The notes under the pieces were generated by a model. That model had not been told where the DNA came from. It did no database searches and saw only the letters and a list, made by a program, of their open reading frames with translations. Below are positions 34,490 through 42,572 of a stretch of DNA of 64,000 nt, in pieces. The position numbers and the translations under genes were made by a program. Positions within the stretch are counted from its first letter, which is position 1. Each line of letters begins with the position of its first letter. Where the stretch lies: contig NZ_CP096659.1 of NCBI RefSeq assembly GCF_023238205.1, positions 992,001-1,056,000 of the forward strand, written 5' to 3'. The stretch comes from Halorussus limi (GTDB lineage Archaea > Halobacteriota > Halobacteria > Halobacteriales > Haladaptataceae).

Positions 34490-35809
34490 GTGTCCGACCG
34501 CGCTCGCTGGCCCCCGTCGCTCGCGTCCGACCGACTCCCGCCGTCGCCGGTCCTGAAGTACTACTGCTATCAGGCGACCGTCTCGTTCGGCTTCTTCTCG
34601 CCAATCTTCACGCTGTTCCTGCTCGACCGCGGACTCGACTACACGGCCATCGCGTCGCTGAGCGTGCTGTACGCCGTGCTGACCGTCGGCGGCGAGATTC
34701 CGACGGGCTACGTCGGCGACCGACTCGGCAGGCGGGCCAGCCTCCTGCTGAGTTCGGCGTTCATGACGCTCTCCATCCTCGGGTTCGCGCTCGTCCGGTC
34801 GTACGTCGGTCTCGCGGTCCTCTACGTCCTCTGGACGCTCTCGCTGGTCTTCCGGTCGGGTACCGGCGACGCGTGGCTATACGACGCGCTCGCCGCCGGT
34901 CGCGCGAGCGAAGCGAGCGGAACGTCGGAGTCGCGCTCGGACGGCGGACTCGACGCCGACCGCTTCGCTCACGTCCGGGGTCGAGGTCAGTCGGTCAACA
35001 AGGCCGTGACCGTCGTCACCATGCTCGCGGGCGGCGTCCTCTACAGCGTCCGGCCGACGCTTCCCTTCGTCGCCTCCGCTGTCCTCAACGGGGCGGGCGT
35101 GGTGGTCCTACTCACGCTCCCGAAGAATCGCCAGTATCTCGACGGCGACTCGGACGCAGGCGGAGACGGCGCCGGCGGAGCCACCGACGACGAGCGTCTC
35201 GGGACCCTCGCCGCTCTCGCCGTCCTCCGCGAGCAGTTGACCCGGCCGCGACTCCGGTGGTTCGTCGCGTACGCCGCGCTCTTCTTCGGCGTGGTCGCGG
35301 CGGCCGACACCTACGTCCAGCCAATCAGCACCGAGACGCTCGGCGTCCCGGTCGCCTCGATGGGCCTGCTGTACGCCGCCTTCGCGGGCGTCTCGGCCGT
35401 GGCGAGTTACTACGCCGGGGCGGTGCAGGACCGCCTCGGCGTCCGCGGAGCGGTCCTCGCGATTCCGCTCGTCCTCGGCGTCGCGCTGGTCGCGCCCCTG
35501 CTGTGGCCGCTGCTGGCGCTCCCCACGTTCTTCGTCATGAAGGGGTCGCGCTCGCTCCTGTATCCCATCGTCACCCAACGCGTCAACGACGAGGTGGCGT
35601 CGGTCGGGCGCGCGACCGTCCTGAGCGCGGCGTCGATGGCGTACGCGCTGGTCAAACTCCCGCTGTACCTCCTCGGCGGAGCGGTCGCCGACGCGACCTC
35701 CGCGCTGGTCGCGTTCGGCGTCCTCGGCGGCGTCTTCCTCGCCGGAATCGCGGCGGTCCGGACGTTCGCGTCGCCGGTCGGCGAGAGCGAGGCCGGGGAC
35801 GGGAAGTGA
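34490..35809 (+). CDS. Major facilitator superfamily transporter
   Basis: 439 residues from GTG 34490 (AGCGTTTTTG about 30-38 bases upstream acts as TATA). About twelve membrane helices with the MFS loop 2-3 motif GYVGDRLGRR (about 80-90) and the central loop after helix 6, which is an acidic/Gly insert. YYCYQATVSFGFFSPIFTLFLLDRGL is characteristic of haloarchaeal MFS proteins. The substrate is unknown; drug or metabolite export is typical. Confidence 0.85.
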   Translation: MSDRARWPPSLASDRLPPSPVLKYYCYQATVSFGFFSPIFTLFLLDRGLDYTAIASLSVLYAVLTVGGEIPTGYVGDRLGRRASLLLSSAFMTLSILGFALVRSYVGLAVLYVLWTLSLVFRSGTGDAWLYDALAAGRASEASGTSESRSDGGLDADRFAHVRGRGQSVNKAVTVVTMLAGGVLYSVRPTLPFVASAVLNGAGVVVLLTLPKNRQYLDGDSDAGGDGAGGATDDERLGTLAALAVLREQLTRPRLRWFVAYAALFFGVVAAADTYVQPISTETLGVPVASMGLLYAAFAGVSAVASYYAGAVQDRLGVRGAVLAIPLVLGVALVAPLLWPLLALPTFFVMKGSRSLLYPIVTQRVNDEVASVGRATVLSAASMAYALVKLPLYLLGGAVADATSALVAFGVLGGVFLAGIAAVRTFASPVGESEAGDGK

Positions 35810-35942
35810 GACCGGGCGCGGAATGAGTCCGGAGACAGGAAGCGAGGGCGACGATGGAAACGAGTCGCTGGGGGGCGACACGGCCGGCGACGCGGTTGCC
35901 GACGCGCGTAGCTTTTTCCGCGCGGCCGGACACCTAACGACC

Positions 35943-36737
35943 ATGACGACCATTCCGAGTCCCGGCCTCGGCACGTCCGGCAACGACGACCCCGAGCAGT
36001 GCGCCGAGACCGTTCGGACGGCGCTCGACGTCGGCTACCGACACCTCGACACCGCCCAGATGTACGACAACGAGTCGGCGGTCGGCGACGGCGTCGCCGC
36101 CAGCGAAGTCCCCCGCGAGGAGGTGTTTCTCGCCACGAAGGTCCTGCCAGCGAACCTCGCGCCCGAGGACGTCCGCGAGACGACCGAGGAGAGCTTAGAC
36201 CGACTCGGCGTAGACTCGGTGGACATGCTCTACGTTCACTGGCCGACGGGCGCCTACGACGCCGAGGCGACCCTGCCGGTCTTCGACGAGTTGCGGGAGG
36301 CCGGAAAGACCGAGCGCGTCGCCGTGAGCAACTTCACGACCGAACTCATCGAGGAGGCCCGCGAGATTCTGGATAGCCCCATCGCCGCGAATCAGGTCGA
36401 GATGCATCCCCTGCTCCCGCAGGACGACCTGCTGGACTACTGCCGTGAACGCGACATCACGGTCGTCGCCTATGCGCCCCTGATGCAGGGCGAGGCGGGC
36501 GACGTAGACGAACTGGCCGAGATTGCGGAGGCCCGCGACACCACGCCGGAGGCGGTCAGCCTCGCGTGGTTGGACCAGCGCGACGGCGTCGTCCCGATTC
36601 CGAAGGCGACCGGCGAAGACCACCTCCGGGCCAACTTCGACCCGCCGACGCTCTCAGAGGAAGAAGTCGCGCGCATCGACGCTATCGAGGAGCGCGAGCG
36701 ACTCGTGGACCCCGACGGCGCGGCGTGGAATCGATAG
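35943..36737 (+). CDS. Aldo/keto reductase
   Basis: 264 residues from ATG 35943; a longer in-frame extension upstream is low-complexity and a GTAGCTTTTTCC box sits about 27-35 bases before this ATG. NAD(P)H-dependent carbonyl reductase of the TIM-barrel AKR family. Catalytic tetrad: Asp and Tyr in LDTAQMYDN, Lys in LATKVLP and His in LYVHWP. Cofactor-binding PIPKATGEDHLRAN near the C-terminus. Substrate range unknown. Confidence 0.92.
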   Translation: MTTIPSPGLGTSGNDDPEQCAETVRTALDVGYRHLDTAQMYDNESAVGDGVAASEVPREEVFLATKVLPANLAPEDVRETTEESLDRLGVDSVDMLYVHWPTGAYDAEATLPVFDELREAGKTERVAVSNFTTELIEEAREILDSPIAANQVEMHPLLPQDDLLDYCRERDITVVAYAPLMQGEAGDVDELAEIAEARDTTPEAVSLAWLDQRDGVVPIPKATGEDHLRANFDPPTLSEEEVARIDAIEERERLVDPDGAAWNR

Positions 36738-36764
36738 CCGTCGATTCCGCGCTGTCGCCTCGAC

Positions 36765-37202
36765 TCAGAGCTGTTCGATTTCGTCGCCCGGTTCGACGAC
36801 GCCGCCTTCCACCACGTCGGCGCAGAGGCCGCCGCGATGGAGGAGCGCCGACACCGCGCCCTCCTCGGTCAGCGATTCGAGGTGACCGCAGGGTTCGCAC
36901 AACTCGACGCCCTCACAGATTACGTCGCCGACGCGGAACCGCTCGCCGACGAGGTGGTTCAGCGCGGCGTCGCTAGTGGTGAGGTTCCGTCGGTGTTCGC
37001 CGTCGCGCAGGTCGATGCCTTCCTCGGCGGCGGCGTCGAGCGCCTCGGCTTCGATGAGAGTCAGGTCGGCCCCTTCCTCTCCGAAGTGACGGTCGCCGCG
37101 CAAGCCCTCGCCGGCGACTGCTTCGACCGATTCGACCGATTCGGTGTTCGCGCCCGACTCGGGCGCGAGGTGAACGGCTTCGACAGTTCCGGTTCCATCC
37201 AT
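36765..37202 (-). CDS. MOSC-domain protein
   Basis: 145 residues forming a single MOSC (Mo cofactor sulfurase C-terminal) domain: GLRGDRHFGEEGADLTLIE, EHRRNLTTS and the late Cys in VELCEPCGHLES. MOSC proteins transfer sulfur to or bind molybdenum cofactor and use a conserved Cys. The stop precedes the HxlR gene stop-side by 25 bases on the same strand, so it may be co-transcribed downstream of the regulator. Confidence 0.9.
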   Translation of the reverse strand: MDGTGTVEAVHLAPESGANTESVESVEAVAGEGLRGDRHFGEEGADLTLIEAEALDAAAEEGIDLRDGEHRRNLTTSDAALNHLVGERFRVGDVICEGVELCEPCGHLESLTEEGAVSALLHRGGLCADVVEGGVVEPGDEIEQL

Positions 37203-37227
37203 ATGCTTGCCTCGGGGGCCGAGCCAC

Positions 37228-37650
37228 TTAGTTTTCGCCGGTCGTCGCTTCTCCGCTCGTCGTCTCTCCGCTCGTCACGTTCCTGTCCGTCACCGAGTCG
37301 TCGCTCGAATCCCGCTCCTCGGCCCACTCCAACACCGGTTCGAGTCGGGTCGCTAACTCCCGGCCGTCGTCGGTCAGTCCGTACTCGACGCGAGGCGGAA
37401 TCTCGTCGTACTGGGTCCGGGTCAGGAGGTTTCCGTCGGCGAGTTCGTCGAGTCGCGCCGACAGCGTGGAGGTGCTGGCGTCGGGCAGCAACTCCTCAAA
37501 CTCGCCGAACCGGGTCGGTTCGGTCGCGGCCACGACGCAGAGGACCTGCATCGCGTACTTCCGGCTCAGGAGGTCCATCACGCCGCCGAGCGGGCAGTAA
37601 CAGGTCGTGTCGTCGTCCGCGGGGTCTGGCGGTGTGGCGTCGTTAGTCAT
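37228..37650 (-). CDS. HxlR-family winged-helix regulator
   Basis: 140 residues. Start DDDTTCYCPLGGVMDLLSRKYA (Cys-Cys region C17/C19, then the first HxlR helix) and the DNA-reading helix in DASTSTLSARLDELADGNL, with a wing in RTQYDEIPPRVEYGLT. The C-terminal 25 residues are a Ser/Thr/Gly tail. HxlR regulators respond to aldehydes, quinones, thiol stress or metals. It is divergent from the MerB-like gene and a perfect inverted repeat lies directly upstream of its ATG. Confidence 0.88.
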   Translation of the reverse strand: MTNDATPPDPADDDTTCYCPLGGVMDLLSRKYAMQVLCVVAATEPTRFGEFEELLPDASTSTLSARLDELADGNLLTRTQYDEIPPRVEYGLTDDGRELATRLEPVLEWAEERDSSDDSVTDRNVTSGETTSGEATTGEN

Positions 37651-37652
37651 GG

Positions 37653-37668
37653 CTTCGAGTCCTCGAAG
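37653..37668. promoter_or_regulatory. Candidate HxlR operator
   Basis: Perfect inverted repeat CTTCGAG-TC-CTCGAAG two bases upstream of the HxlR start codon (ATG 37650). A degenerate copy CTTCGGACTCGAC follows at 37680-37692, next to the TATA of the divergent gene. The layout fits a repressor controlling both genes. Confidence 0.6.
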
Positions 37669-37694
37669 TTAGTCCAATACTTCGGACTCGACAG

Positions 37695-37700
37695 TATAAG
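37695..37700 (+). promoter_or_regulatory. TATA box for the MerB-like gene
   Basis: TATAAG 26-31 bases before ATG 37726, selecting this ATG over an upstream TTG at 37705. Confidence 0.6.
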
Positions 37701-37725
37701 CACTTTGGGATGCAAAGTCAAGTCG

Positions 37726-38427
37726 ATGTGTACCCCAGACGCCGCGAACGGCGAATCCGACGGTGCATCGAATGACGAACAGAGTGACAAACGGAGCGAC
37801 CGAGCGACCGACGAGCGAAGCGACCGAACGAGCGACGAACGGAGTGGCGAGGCGAGCGACGCCGGAGCGACCGCCGTTGATTCGGTCGAAGAGCGACGGC
37901 TTCCGCCGGAAATCGGCGCGAACCTCCGGGCGCTGTTCGATACGGAGGACCGCCCCGAGACTGTCGGCGCGTGGGTCGAGGCGGTGGCCGGGGCCTTCGG
38001 CGACGAGTGGCCGCCCGCCGTCGCGGACCTCTGTCACGACGACGAGGGACTCCACCGCGCCGAAACGGAGGGCGAGACCTACCGGTTCGTCTGCGTCCTC
38101 GACGCCGTCATGCTCCCGTTTCTCACCGACGGGTCGGTGACGGTGCGCTCGGAGGACCCGGAGACGGGCGAGACGGTCGCGTCGCGCGTCTCGCGGACGG
38201 GCATCGAGACCGACCCCGAGAACGCCGTGCTGTCGTTCGGGGTCGCCGAGACCGAGGGGAACGACGCTCCGACGCCGGAGGCGACGTACGGCGCGCTCTG
38301 TCCGTACGTCCACGCGTTCCCCGACGAGGACGCCTACGAGCGGTGGGACGAGCGGACCGACGCGCCGACGACCGCCCTGCCGCTCTCGGAGGGGTTCGGG
38401 CTGGCGCGGGCGCTGGTCCGGGCCTGA
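37726..38427 (+). CDS. Organomercurial lyase (MerB)-like protein with low-complexity N-terminus
   Basis: 233 residues. From about residue 60 on it follows the MerB fold: an HTH-like helical segment, then C123-x-x-D126 (FVCVLDAVMLPFL) and C192 (LCPYVHAFP), which align with the catalytic Cys-Asp-Cys trio of MerB; EGFGLARALV near the end is also MerB-like. MerB cleaves carbon-mercury bonds. The first 50 residues are a repetitive Asp/Ser/Arg/Glu stretch encoded by GAGCGA-type repeats, unusual for the family. The gene is divergent from HxlR; no mercuric reductase (merA) is nearby. Other organometal or thiol chemistry is possible. Confidence 0.78.
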   Translation: MCTPDAANGESDGASNDEQSDKRSDRATDERSDRTSDERSGEASDAGATAVDSVEERRLPPEIGANLRALFDTEDRPETVGAWVEAVAGAFGDEWPPAVADLCHDDEGLHRAETEGETYRFVCVLDAVMLPFLTDGSVTVRSEDPETGETVASRVSRTGIETDPENAVLSFGVAETEGNDAPTPEATYGALCPYVHAFPDEDAYERWDERTDAPTTALPLSEGFGLARALVRA

Positions 38428-38631
38428 CCGTTCACGTCCGGCGTGCGTCACCGGGTCATCGCAGGCACCTAGAGTTGTGAATTTTCATAGTTGTAGTGGA
38501 ATGCGGTGCGGTTGCGGTGACTCCGCGGAGTCGGCAGTAGCTAGCTCCTGACTCCCGTCACTGCTGTTCGGAGCAGCGACACCGGAAGCGAATCAGACCA
38601 GTTTTGTACCCCCGAAGAGACACTCCCAGTC
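38428..38631. other. Gene-free stretch with palindromes
   Basis: Holds a 14-bp palindrome GACTCCGCGGAGTC (38519-38532), AGCTAGCT (38539-38546) and a hairpin CTGCT-GTTCGG-AGCAG (38561-38576). GTAGCTAGCT plus flanking bases also occurs at 19000-19009, so this may be a member of the same dispersed element. TTTTGTACC near 38603 is the TATA candidate of the next gene. Confidence 0.5.
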
Positions 38632-39222
38632 GTGCCGCGGTTCGACTACCCCTGTCCAGACTGCCGGACGACGAGCAACCTCCACGGCCCGGACTGCGAG
38701 TTCGAGGGCGCGTCGTGGTCCGACATCGAGAAGGCCTACACCGACCTCGTGGCGGTCCTCTCGGCCAACGCGCTCCCCGAGGAGGCGCTCCACGAGGCGA
38801 TTCACGGCCGGTGGAGCAACCTCCACAAGGCCGCGCTCGACCGTCTGGTCCACGAGCAGCGCGTGATGGAGACCGAGGAGGGCCAACTCGAACTGCTGAC
38901 CGCCGCCGAGTACAAGGAACACGTCACCGACCCGAACGTCGAACCCATCAAGACAGTCGCCGAGAAGGGGTCGGTGCCGGGCGCTCACGACAACGCCGTC
39001 TTCGCCATGATAGCGTGGTACGAGATGGTCGGCCTCTCGTGGACCGAGACCCGCGAGCGCGTCGTGGACTGGTTGCGCGACACCGGGACGTGGACCCGCG
39101 GCGGGTTCGAGGAGGCCTCGCCCCAAGAACTCGTGAACAAGAAGCGCCACGTCTACGAGTCGGGCTACGGATGGAAGGAGAAGGCCGAGGCCGCGAAGGC
39201 GGTCATCGACCGGAGCCTCTGA
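38632..39222 (+). CDS. Uncharacterised protein with N-terminal zinc knuckle
   Basis: 196 residues from GTG 38632, with a GTTTTGTACC TATA-like box about 25 bases upstream. PCPDCRTTSNLHGPDCEF near the start gives a CxxC plus further Cys/His metal site; the rest is helical, with KAALDRLVHEQRVMET and YEMVGLSWTETRERVVDWL, resembling a winged or helical DNA-associated protein. Found by me only in haloarchaea; function unknown. Confidence 0.75.
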   Translation: MPRFDYPCPDCRTTSNLHGPDCEFEGASWSDIEKAYTDLVAVLSANALPEEALHEAIHGRWSNLHKAALDRLVHEQRVMETEEGQLELLTAAEYKEHVTDPNVEPIKTVAEKGSVPGAHDNAVFAMIAWYEMVGLSWTETRERVVDWLRDTGTWTRGGFEEASPQELVNKKRHVYESGYGWKEKAEAAKAVIDRSL

Positions 39223-39287
39223 CGGCCTCCGCACTCCGAAGGGCGCTGTTTCCTCGGGAGGAATCTCGGGTAGCCGGTTCTACGACA

Positions 39288-39521
39288 TCAGTGCTGGTGG
39301 GTGAACAGCAACACGTTATCGTCGACGGTCGTCACGCAGAGGTCGAGAACTCTGCTCAGTTCGAGGCTGTCGTACGCTCCCCTGCAGACGACCAGGTCGT
39401 CGAACGGTTCCTCGCAGGCCGGGCACGCGATACTGACCGTGTTACGGTACGTCTTCACCGTGTCCGCCGATTCGTACGGCGTCAACGACGAAATCAGTTC
39501 GTCGAACTCGCTCTCGTCCAT
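39288..39521 (-). CDS. Small zinc-ribbon protein (DUF7385-like)
   Basis: 77 residues. SIACPACEEPFDDLVVC gives CxxC followed by a third Cys, a half zinc ribbon; LELSRVLDLCVTTVDDNVLLFTH at the C-terminus. Similar haloarchaeal proteins are sometimes labelled flagella-cluster proteins, a name that rests on context; there is no archaellum gene here. The function is unknown. Confidence 0.7.
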   Translation of the reverse strand: MDESEFDELISSLTPYESADTVKTYRNTVSIACPACEEPFDDLVVCRGAYDSLELSRVLDLCVTTVDDNVLLFTHQH

Positions 39522-39576
39522 TGCTCACCGCCCCGGACGTAGGAAATCGTGATAGTTCTGTTGCTCAGACATTCGT

Positions 39577-39623
39577 GGAGACACTGGACGGACAGCAGCG
39601 GAGACACTGGACGGACGTCCGTC
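39577..39623. repeat. 17-bp direct repeat with adjoining palindrome
   Basis: GGAGACACTGGACGGAC at 39577-39593 and again at 39600-39616 (period 23). The second copy runs into the perfect 14-bp palindrome GACGGACGTCCGTC (39610-39623). Lies in the 163-base gap between the DUF7385-like gene and pcn, facing neither start closely. Confidence 0.75.
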
Positions 39624-39684
39624 GCCTCGCAGGTATCTCCGTTAGTCGAGTCGGACAGCGAGAATCGAAGGAGTGAGACCGGCG

Positions 39685-40428
39685 TTAGTCGCTCTGAATG
39701 CGCGGCGCGAGCATGAACGTGACGTTGCCCTGTCCCTCCGCGATGTCGAAGTGAAGTTTGACGGGGAACTCCTCGCCGAGTTCGATGGTGACCTCGGCGT
39801 CCTTCGGGATGGCCTTGTTCATGTCCTTGAGGTAGTCGAGGCTGAACAGCGAGCGTGCCGGTCCGGCCTGCAGGTCCACGAGGTCCTCGCGGTCGAGTTC
39901 GAGGCGCACGTCGTCGGTGTCGCCCTCGGCCTCCACGACGAACGTCTCCTCGTCGGCGTCGACCGCCAGCGCGATGTGGTCGCTGACCATGTCGGCGGCC
40001 GTGACCGAGCGGTCGATGTCCGCGCCCTCGACGACGATTTCTGCCGGGAGGTCGAGGTCCGGGATGTCGGGTTCCTGTCGGATGGAGTCGGGGTCGATGA
40101 GCGCGAGGGTGTATTCGAGACCGTCTATCTGGATGTGGAGTTTACGGGTCTCCTCGTCGAGTTCGAGGTGAACCGGCTGGTCGCCGCTGGCCATGCCAGC
40201 GATGTCTTCGAGTCGGTCGAGATTCACGCCGATGATACCGCCGTCGGCCTCGTAGGATTCGAAGGCCGCCGCGTCGAGTTCGAGGTCCACCATCCCCACG
40301 TTGGCGGGGTCTACTGCACGAATAGCGAGACCGTCCTCTTCGAGGTGGATTTTGCACTCGTCCACCAGCACGCCCACGGAGTCGATAGTGTCCTTGAGCG
40401 TGTCGGCGCTCACGATAGCCTTAAACAT
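39685..40428 (-). CDS. pcn: DNA polymerase sliding clamp (PCNA)
   Basis: Homotrimeric ring that tethers DNA polymerase, FEN1 and ligase at the replication fork. 247 residues from ATG 40428, full PCNA length, with the upstream in-frame extension rejected as basic. Recognisable are [16 protein letters not shown] at the start, [15 protein letters not shown], the interdomain connector [15 protein letters not shown] (about 125-140) and FMLAPRIQ at the end. CTTTTTATGCC (40452-40462, reverse strand) is the TATA box. Divergent from rlmE. Confidence 0.97.
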   Translation of the reverse strand: MFKAIVSADTLKDTIDSVGVLVDECKIHLEEDGLAIRAVDPANVGMVDLELDAAAFESYEADGGIIGVNLDRLEDIAGMASGDQPVHLELDEETRKLHIQIDGLEYTLALIDPDSIRQEPDIPDLDLPAEIVVEGADIDRSVTAADMVSDHIALAVDADEETFVVEAEGDTDDVRLELDREDLVDLQAGPARSLFSLDYLKDMNKAIPKDAEVTIELGEEFPVKLHFDIAEGQGNVTFMLAPRIQSD

Positions 40429-40450
40429 CTTGGCAAGTGGTACGAACCCC

Positions 40451-40462
40451 CGGCATAAAAAG
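40451..40462 (-). promoter_or_regulatory. TATA box for pcn
   Basis: Reverse-strand CTTTTTATGCCG, 23-34 bases before ATG 40428. Confidence 0.6.
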
Positions 40463-40568
40463 TCACCCGTTCGGGCGCGTGCGCGTGGGAACGCCGGAGG
40501 GCGAAAACCGGCGACTCTCGTCATGCGAAGCGCGTAAACCCCTCGCCCGACTACTCTCGTCTAATCGA

Positions 40569-41333
40569 ATGAGCCACAAAGACCACTACTACAACAAGTC
40601 CAAGCAGGAGGGCTACCGCTCGCGGGCCGCCTACAAACTCAAGCAACTCGACCGGGAGGAGAACCTGCTCCACGAGGGCAAGACCGTCGTGGACCTCGGG
40701 GCCGCGCCCGGCGGATGGCTACAGGTCGCCGCCGAGGAGGTCGGCGAGACCGGTACCGTCGTCGGGGTGGACCTCCAGCGAATCAAGGACGTGGACGGCG
40801 TCGAGACCGTTCGCGGCGACATGACCGACGAGTCCACGAGAGAGGAGGTCCGCGACATCGCGGGCGACGCCGTGGACGTGGTCCTCTCGGACATGGCACC
40901 GAACATGACCGGCGAGTACAGCGTGGACCACGCCCGGTCGGTCCACCTCGCCCGGCAGGCGTTCGAGACGGCGCTCGACGTGTTGGACACCGGCGGCGAC
41001 TTCGCGGTGAAGGTATTCGAGGGGCAGGACCTCGACGACTTCCGCGAGGACCTCGACGAGGAGTTCCAGTACGTCCGGACGCTCCGACCCGACGCCTCGC
41101 GGGACTCCTCCTCGGAGGTCTACCTCGTCGCCAAGGGCCGGATGACCGCGCCGGTCGCGGAGGGCGACGTGGTGGAAGTCGAAATCGTAGACGAGGGGTC
41201 GGAGGGCGACGGCGTGGCCAAGGTCGAAAGCTACACGCTGTTCGTCCCCGACACCAGCGAGGGCGAGACGGTCGAAGTCGAAGTCACCGAGGTCAAGCCC
41301 CGGTTCGGGTTCGCCGAGCAAACCGACGAGTAG
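40569..41333 (+). CDS. rlmE: 23S rRNA ribose methyltransferase RlmE (FtsJ/RrmJ) with TRAM domain
   Basis: 254 residues from ATG 40569, with CGTAAACC about 30-38 bases upstream. The N-terminal 190 residues are the FtsJ methyltransferase: SRAAYKLKQLD, VVDLGAAPGGWLQ (SAM motif), LSDMAPNMTG and the catalytic Lys in FAVKVFEGQD. The last 65 residues form a TRAM domain (VVEVEIVDEGSEGDGVAKVE), the RNA-binding module that haloarchaeal and some other archaeal RlmE proteins carry. It methylates a ribose in the 23S rRNA A-loop. Confidence 0.95.
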   Translation: MSHKDHYYNKSKQEGYRSRAAYKLKQLDREENLLHEGKTVVDLGAAPGGWLQVAAEEVGETGTVVGVDLQRIKDVDGVETVRGDMTDESTREEVRDIAGDAVDVVLSDMAPNMTGEYSVDHARSVHLARQAFETALDVLDTGGDFAVKVFEGQDLDDFREDLDEEFQYVRTLRPDASRDSSSEVYLVAKGRMTAPVAEGDVVEVEIVDEGSEGDGVAKVESYTLFVPDTSEGETVEVEVTEVKPRFGFAEQTDE

Positions 41334-41389
41334 AGAATCTCCATCGCTCCGAGCGTCGTTCCGACGCCGGGGTCCGATTTTTCCGCCGG

Positions 41390-41986
41390 TCAGAATTCGG
41401 GGTCGTACCCCTCGGCGCGGGCCCTCTCGACGATGGACTCGATGATATCTGATTTCTCGCGGGTGTAACCCGAAACGTCGTTCGGGTGCGTTTCCGCGGC
41501 CGCCCGCTTGACTCGTGCGTACTCCTCGCGGGCATCGGGATGGTCGCGGAGATACGCTCGGAGCAGGAGATACCTCGTCACCGCATCGGAGTGACGCGGC
41601 CGGACGTGGACGTTGAACTCTTGGCCGTCGTCCGCGGTCCGACCGAGTTCGATCCAGTCGTCGCCCCGGTCTTTCTCGCTCCGATAGTAGCCGTTTCGCT
41701 GGAGGAGGTCGGCGCACCGCTCGCCGTCGTCCGTGTCGGCGACGACCGGACAGATGTCCACTATCGGCTTGGCCGCGAGTCCCGGCACCGACGTGCTACC
41801 GACGTGTTCGATACTGAGGACGTTCTCGCCGAGCAGTTCCCGCATGCGGTCGGCCTCTCGCTCGAACCGGACCGGCCACGCGGGGTCGTACTCGACTACC
41901 TCGATTCGGGGGTTTCCCACGGTCGTACGCACTCTTTCGGCCCCTCCTCGCTTGAATCGTTCGCCGAGTCCGAATGGGTCGCCCAC
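41390..41986 (-). CDS. GrpB-family nucleotidyltransferase-like protein
   Basis: 198 residues from GTG 41986; GTG 41932 would give 180 residues, closer to the usual family length, so the start is uncertain. The GrpB/UPF0157 core is clear: EVVEYDPAWPVRFEREA, EHVGSTSVPGLAAKPIVDI (the nucleotidyltransferase GS...D signature), DDWIELGR and FNVHVRP. These have a nucleotidyltransferase fold of mostly unknown substrate. Its start lies six bases after the stop of the small membrane protein gene, so the two are likely coupled. Confidence 0.85.
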   Translation of the reverse strand: MGDPFGLGERFKRGGAERVRTTVGNPRIEVVEYDPAWPVRFEREADRMRELLGENVLSIEHVGSTSVPGLAAKPIVDICPVVADTDDGERCADLLQRNGYYRSEKDRGDDWIELGRTADDGQEFNVHVRPRHSDAVTRYLLLRAYLRDHPDAREEYARVKRAAAETHPNDVSGYTREKSDIIESIVERARAEGYDPEF

Positions 41987-41992
41987 TCCGTC

Positions 41993-42202
41993 TCACCGCG
42001 AAATCCAGCAGTACGTCTGAATCCCGCCGAAAACGAGGGCGAGAACGCCGTTTTCGACGACGAGAAGAAGTTGCGCCTGACTCGGGTCTACCTGACGGAC
42101 CACCAACAACATGAGCGCGAACGCCGTCGCCAGTACGAGGTTGTACTTCGCCAGCGCCGACCAGCAGGACTCGTCGAGTTCGATGAGACCGTCGCTGCCC
42201 AT
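41993..42202 (-). CDS. Small two-helix membrane protein
   Basis: 69 residues with two hydrophobic helices (about 17-35 and 45-67) and a short acidic N-terminus (MGSDGLIELDES). It lies directly before the GrpB gene with a 6-base gap. No family recognised. Confidence 0.6.
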   Translation of the reverse strand: MGSDGLIELDESCWSALAKYNLVLATAFALMLLVVRQVDPSQAQLLLVVENGVLALVFGGIQTYCWISR

Positions 42203-42287
42203 GCCGGACGAACGCTACGCAGGCGGAAAAGCCGGACGGGCGGTTCGTTCAGACGAGGGGTCGTCTGGACGGGGTTGCCGACAGGAG

Positions 42288-42494
42288 TCAGATTCGCGCG
42301 CCGACGCCGGCCCACCGGACCAGTCCGCGAAAGAAGATGACGACGCCGACCAGAAACGCGGTCAGCGCCGCGACCATCGGAATCGATTCGAGCGACGGGC
42401 CGCCGAAGAACGGGCCGCGAACGAGCATCCAACCGCCGAGCAGGGAGACGGCGAGACCGAAGGTGGCGGTGAACCCACCGAGTAATTTTCGCAT
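42288..42494 (-). CDS. Small two-helix membrane protein
   Basis: 68 residues: helices at about 5-27 and 39-60 with a Pro/Gly-rich link and a basic C-terminus. MRKLLGGF start is a typical membrane-insertion N-terminus. It is separate from the preceding small membrane gene by 85 bases and unrelated to it in sequence. The function is unknown. Confidence 0.6.
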   Translation of the reverse strand: MRKLLGGFTATFGLAVSLLGGWMLVRGPFFGGPSLESIPMVAALTAFLVGVVIFFRGLVRWAGVGARI

Positions 42495-42572
42495 GTCTGT
42501 ATGGCTAACTCTATTACAGCGAAGAAACGTTTACGGCCGAAGCGCTCGGCCGTCGAATCGAAAACTCGTGCG

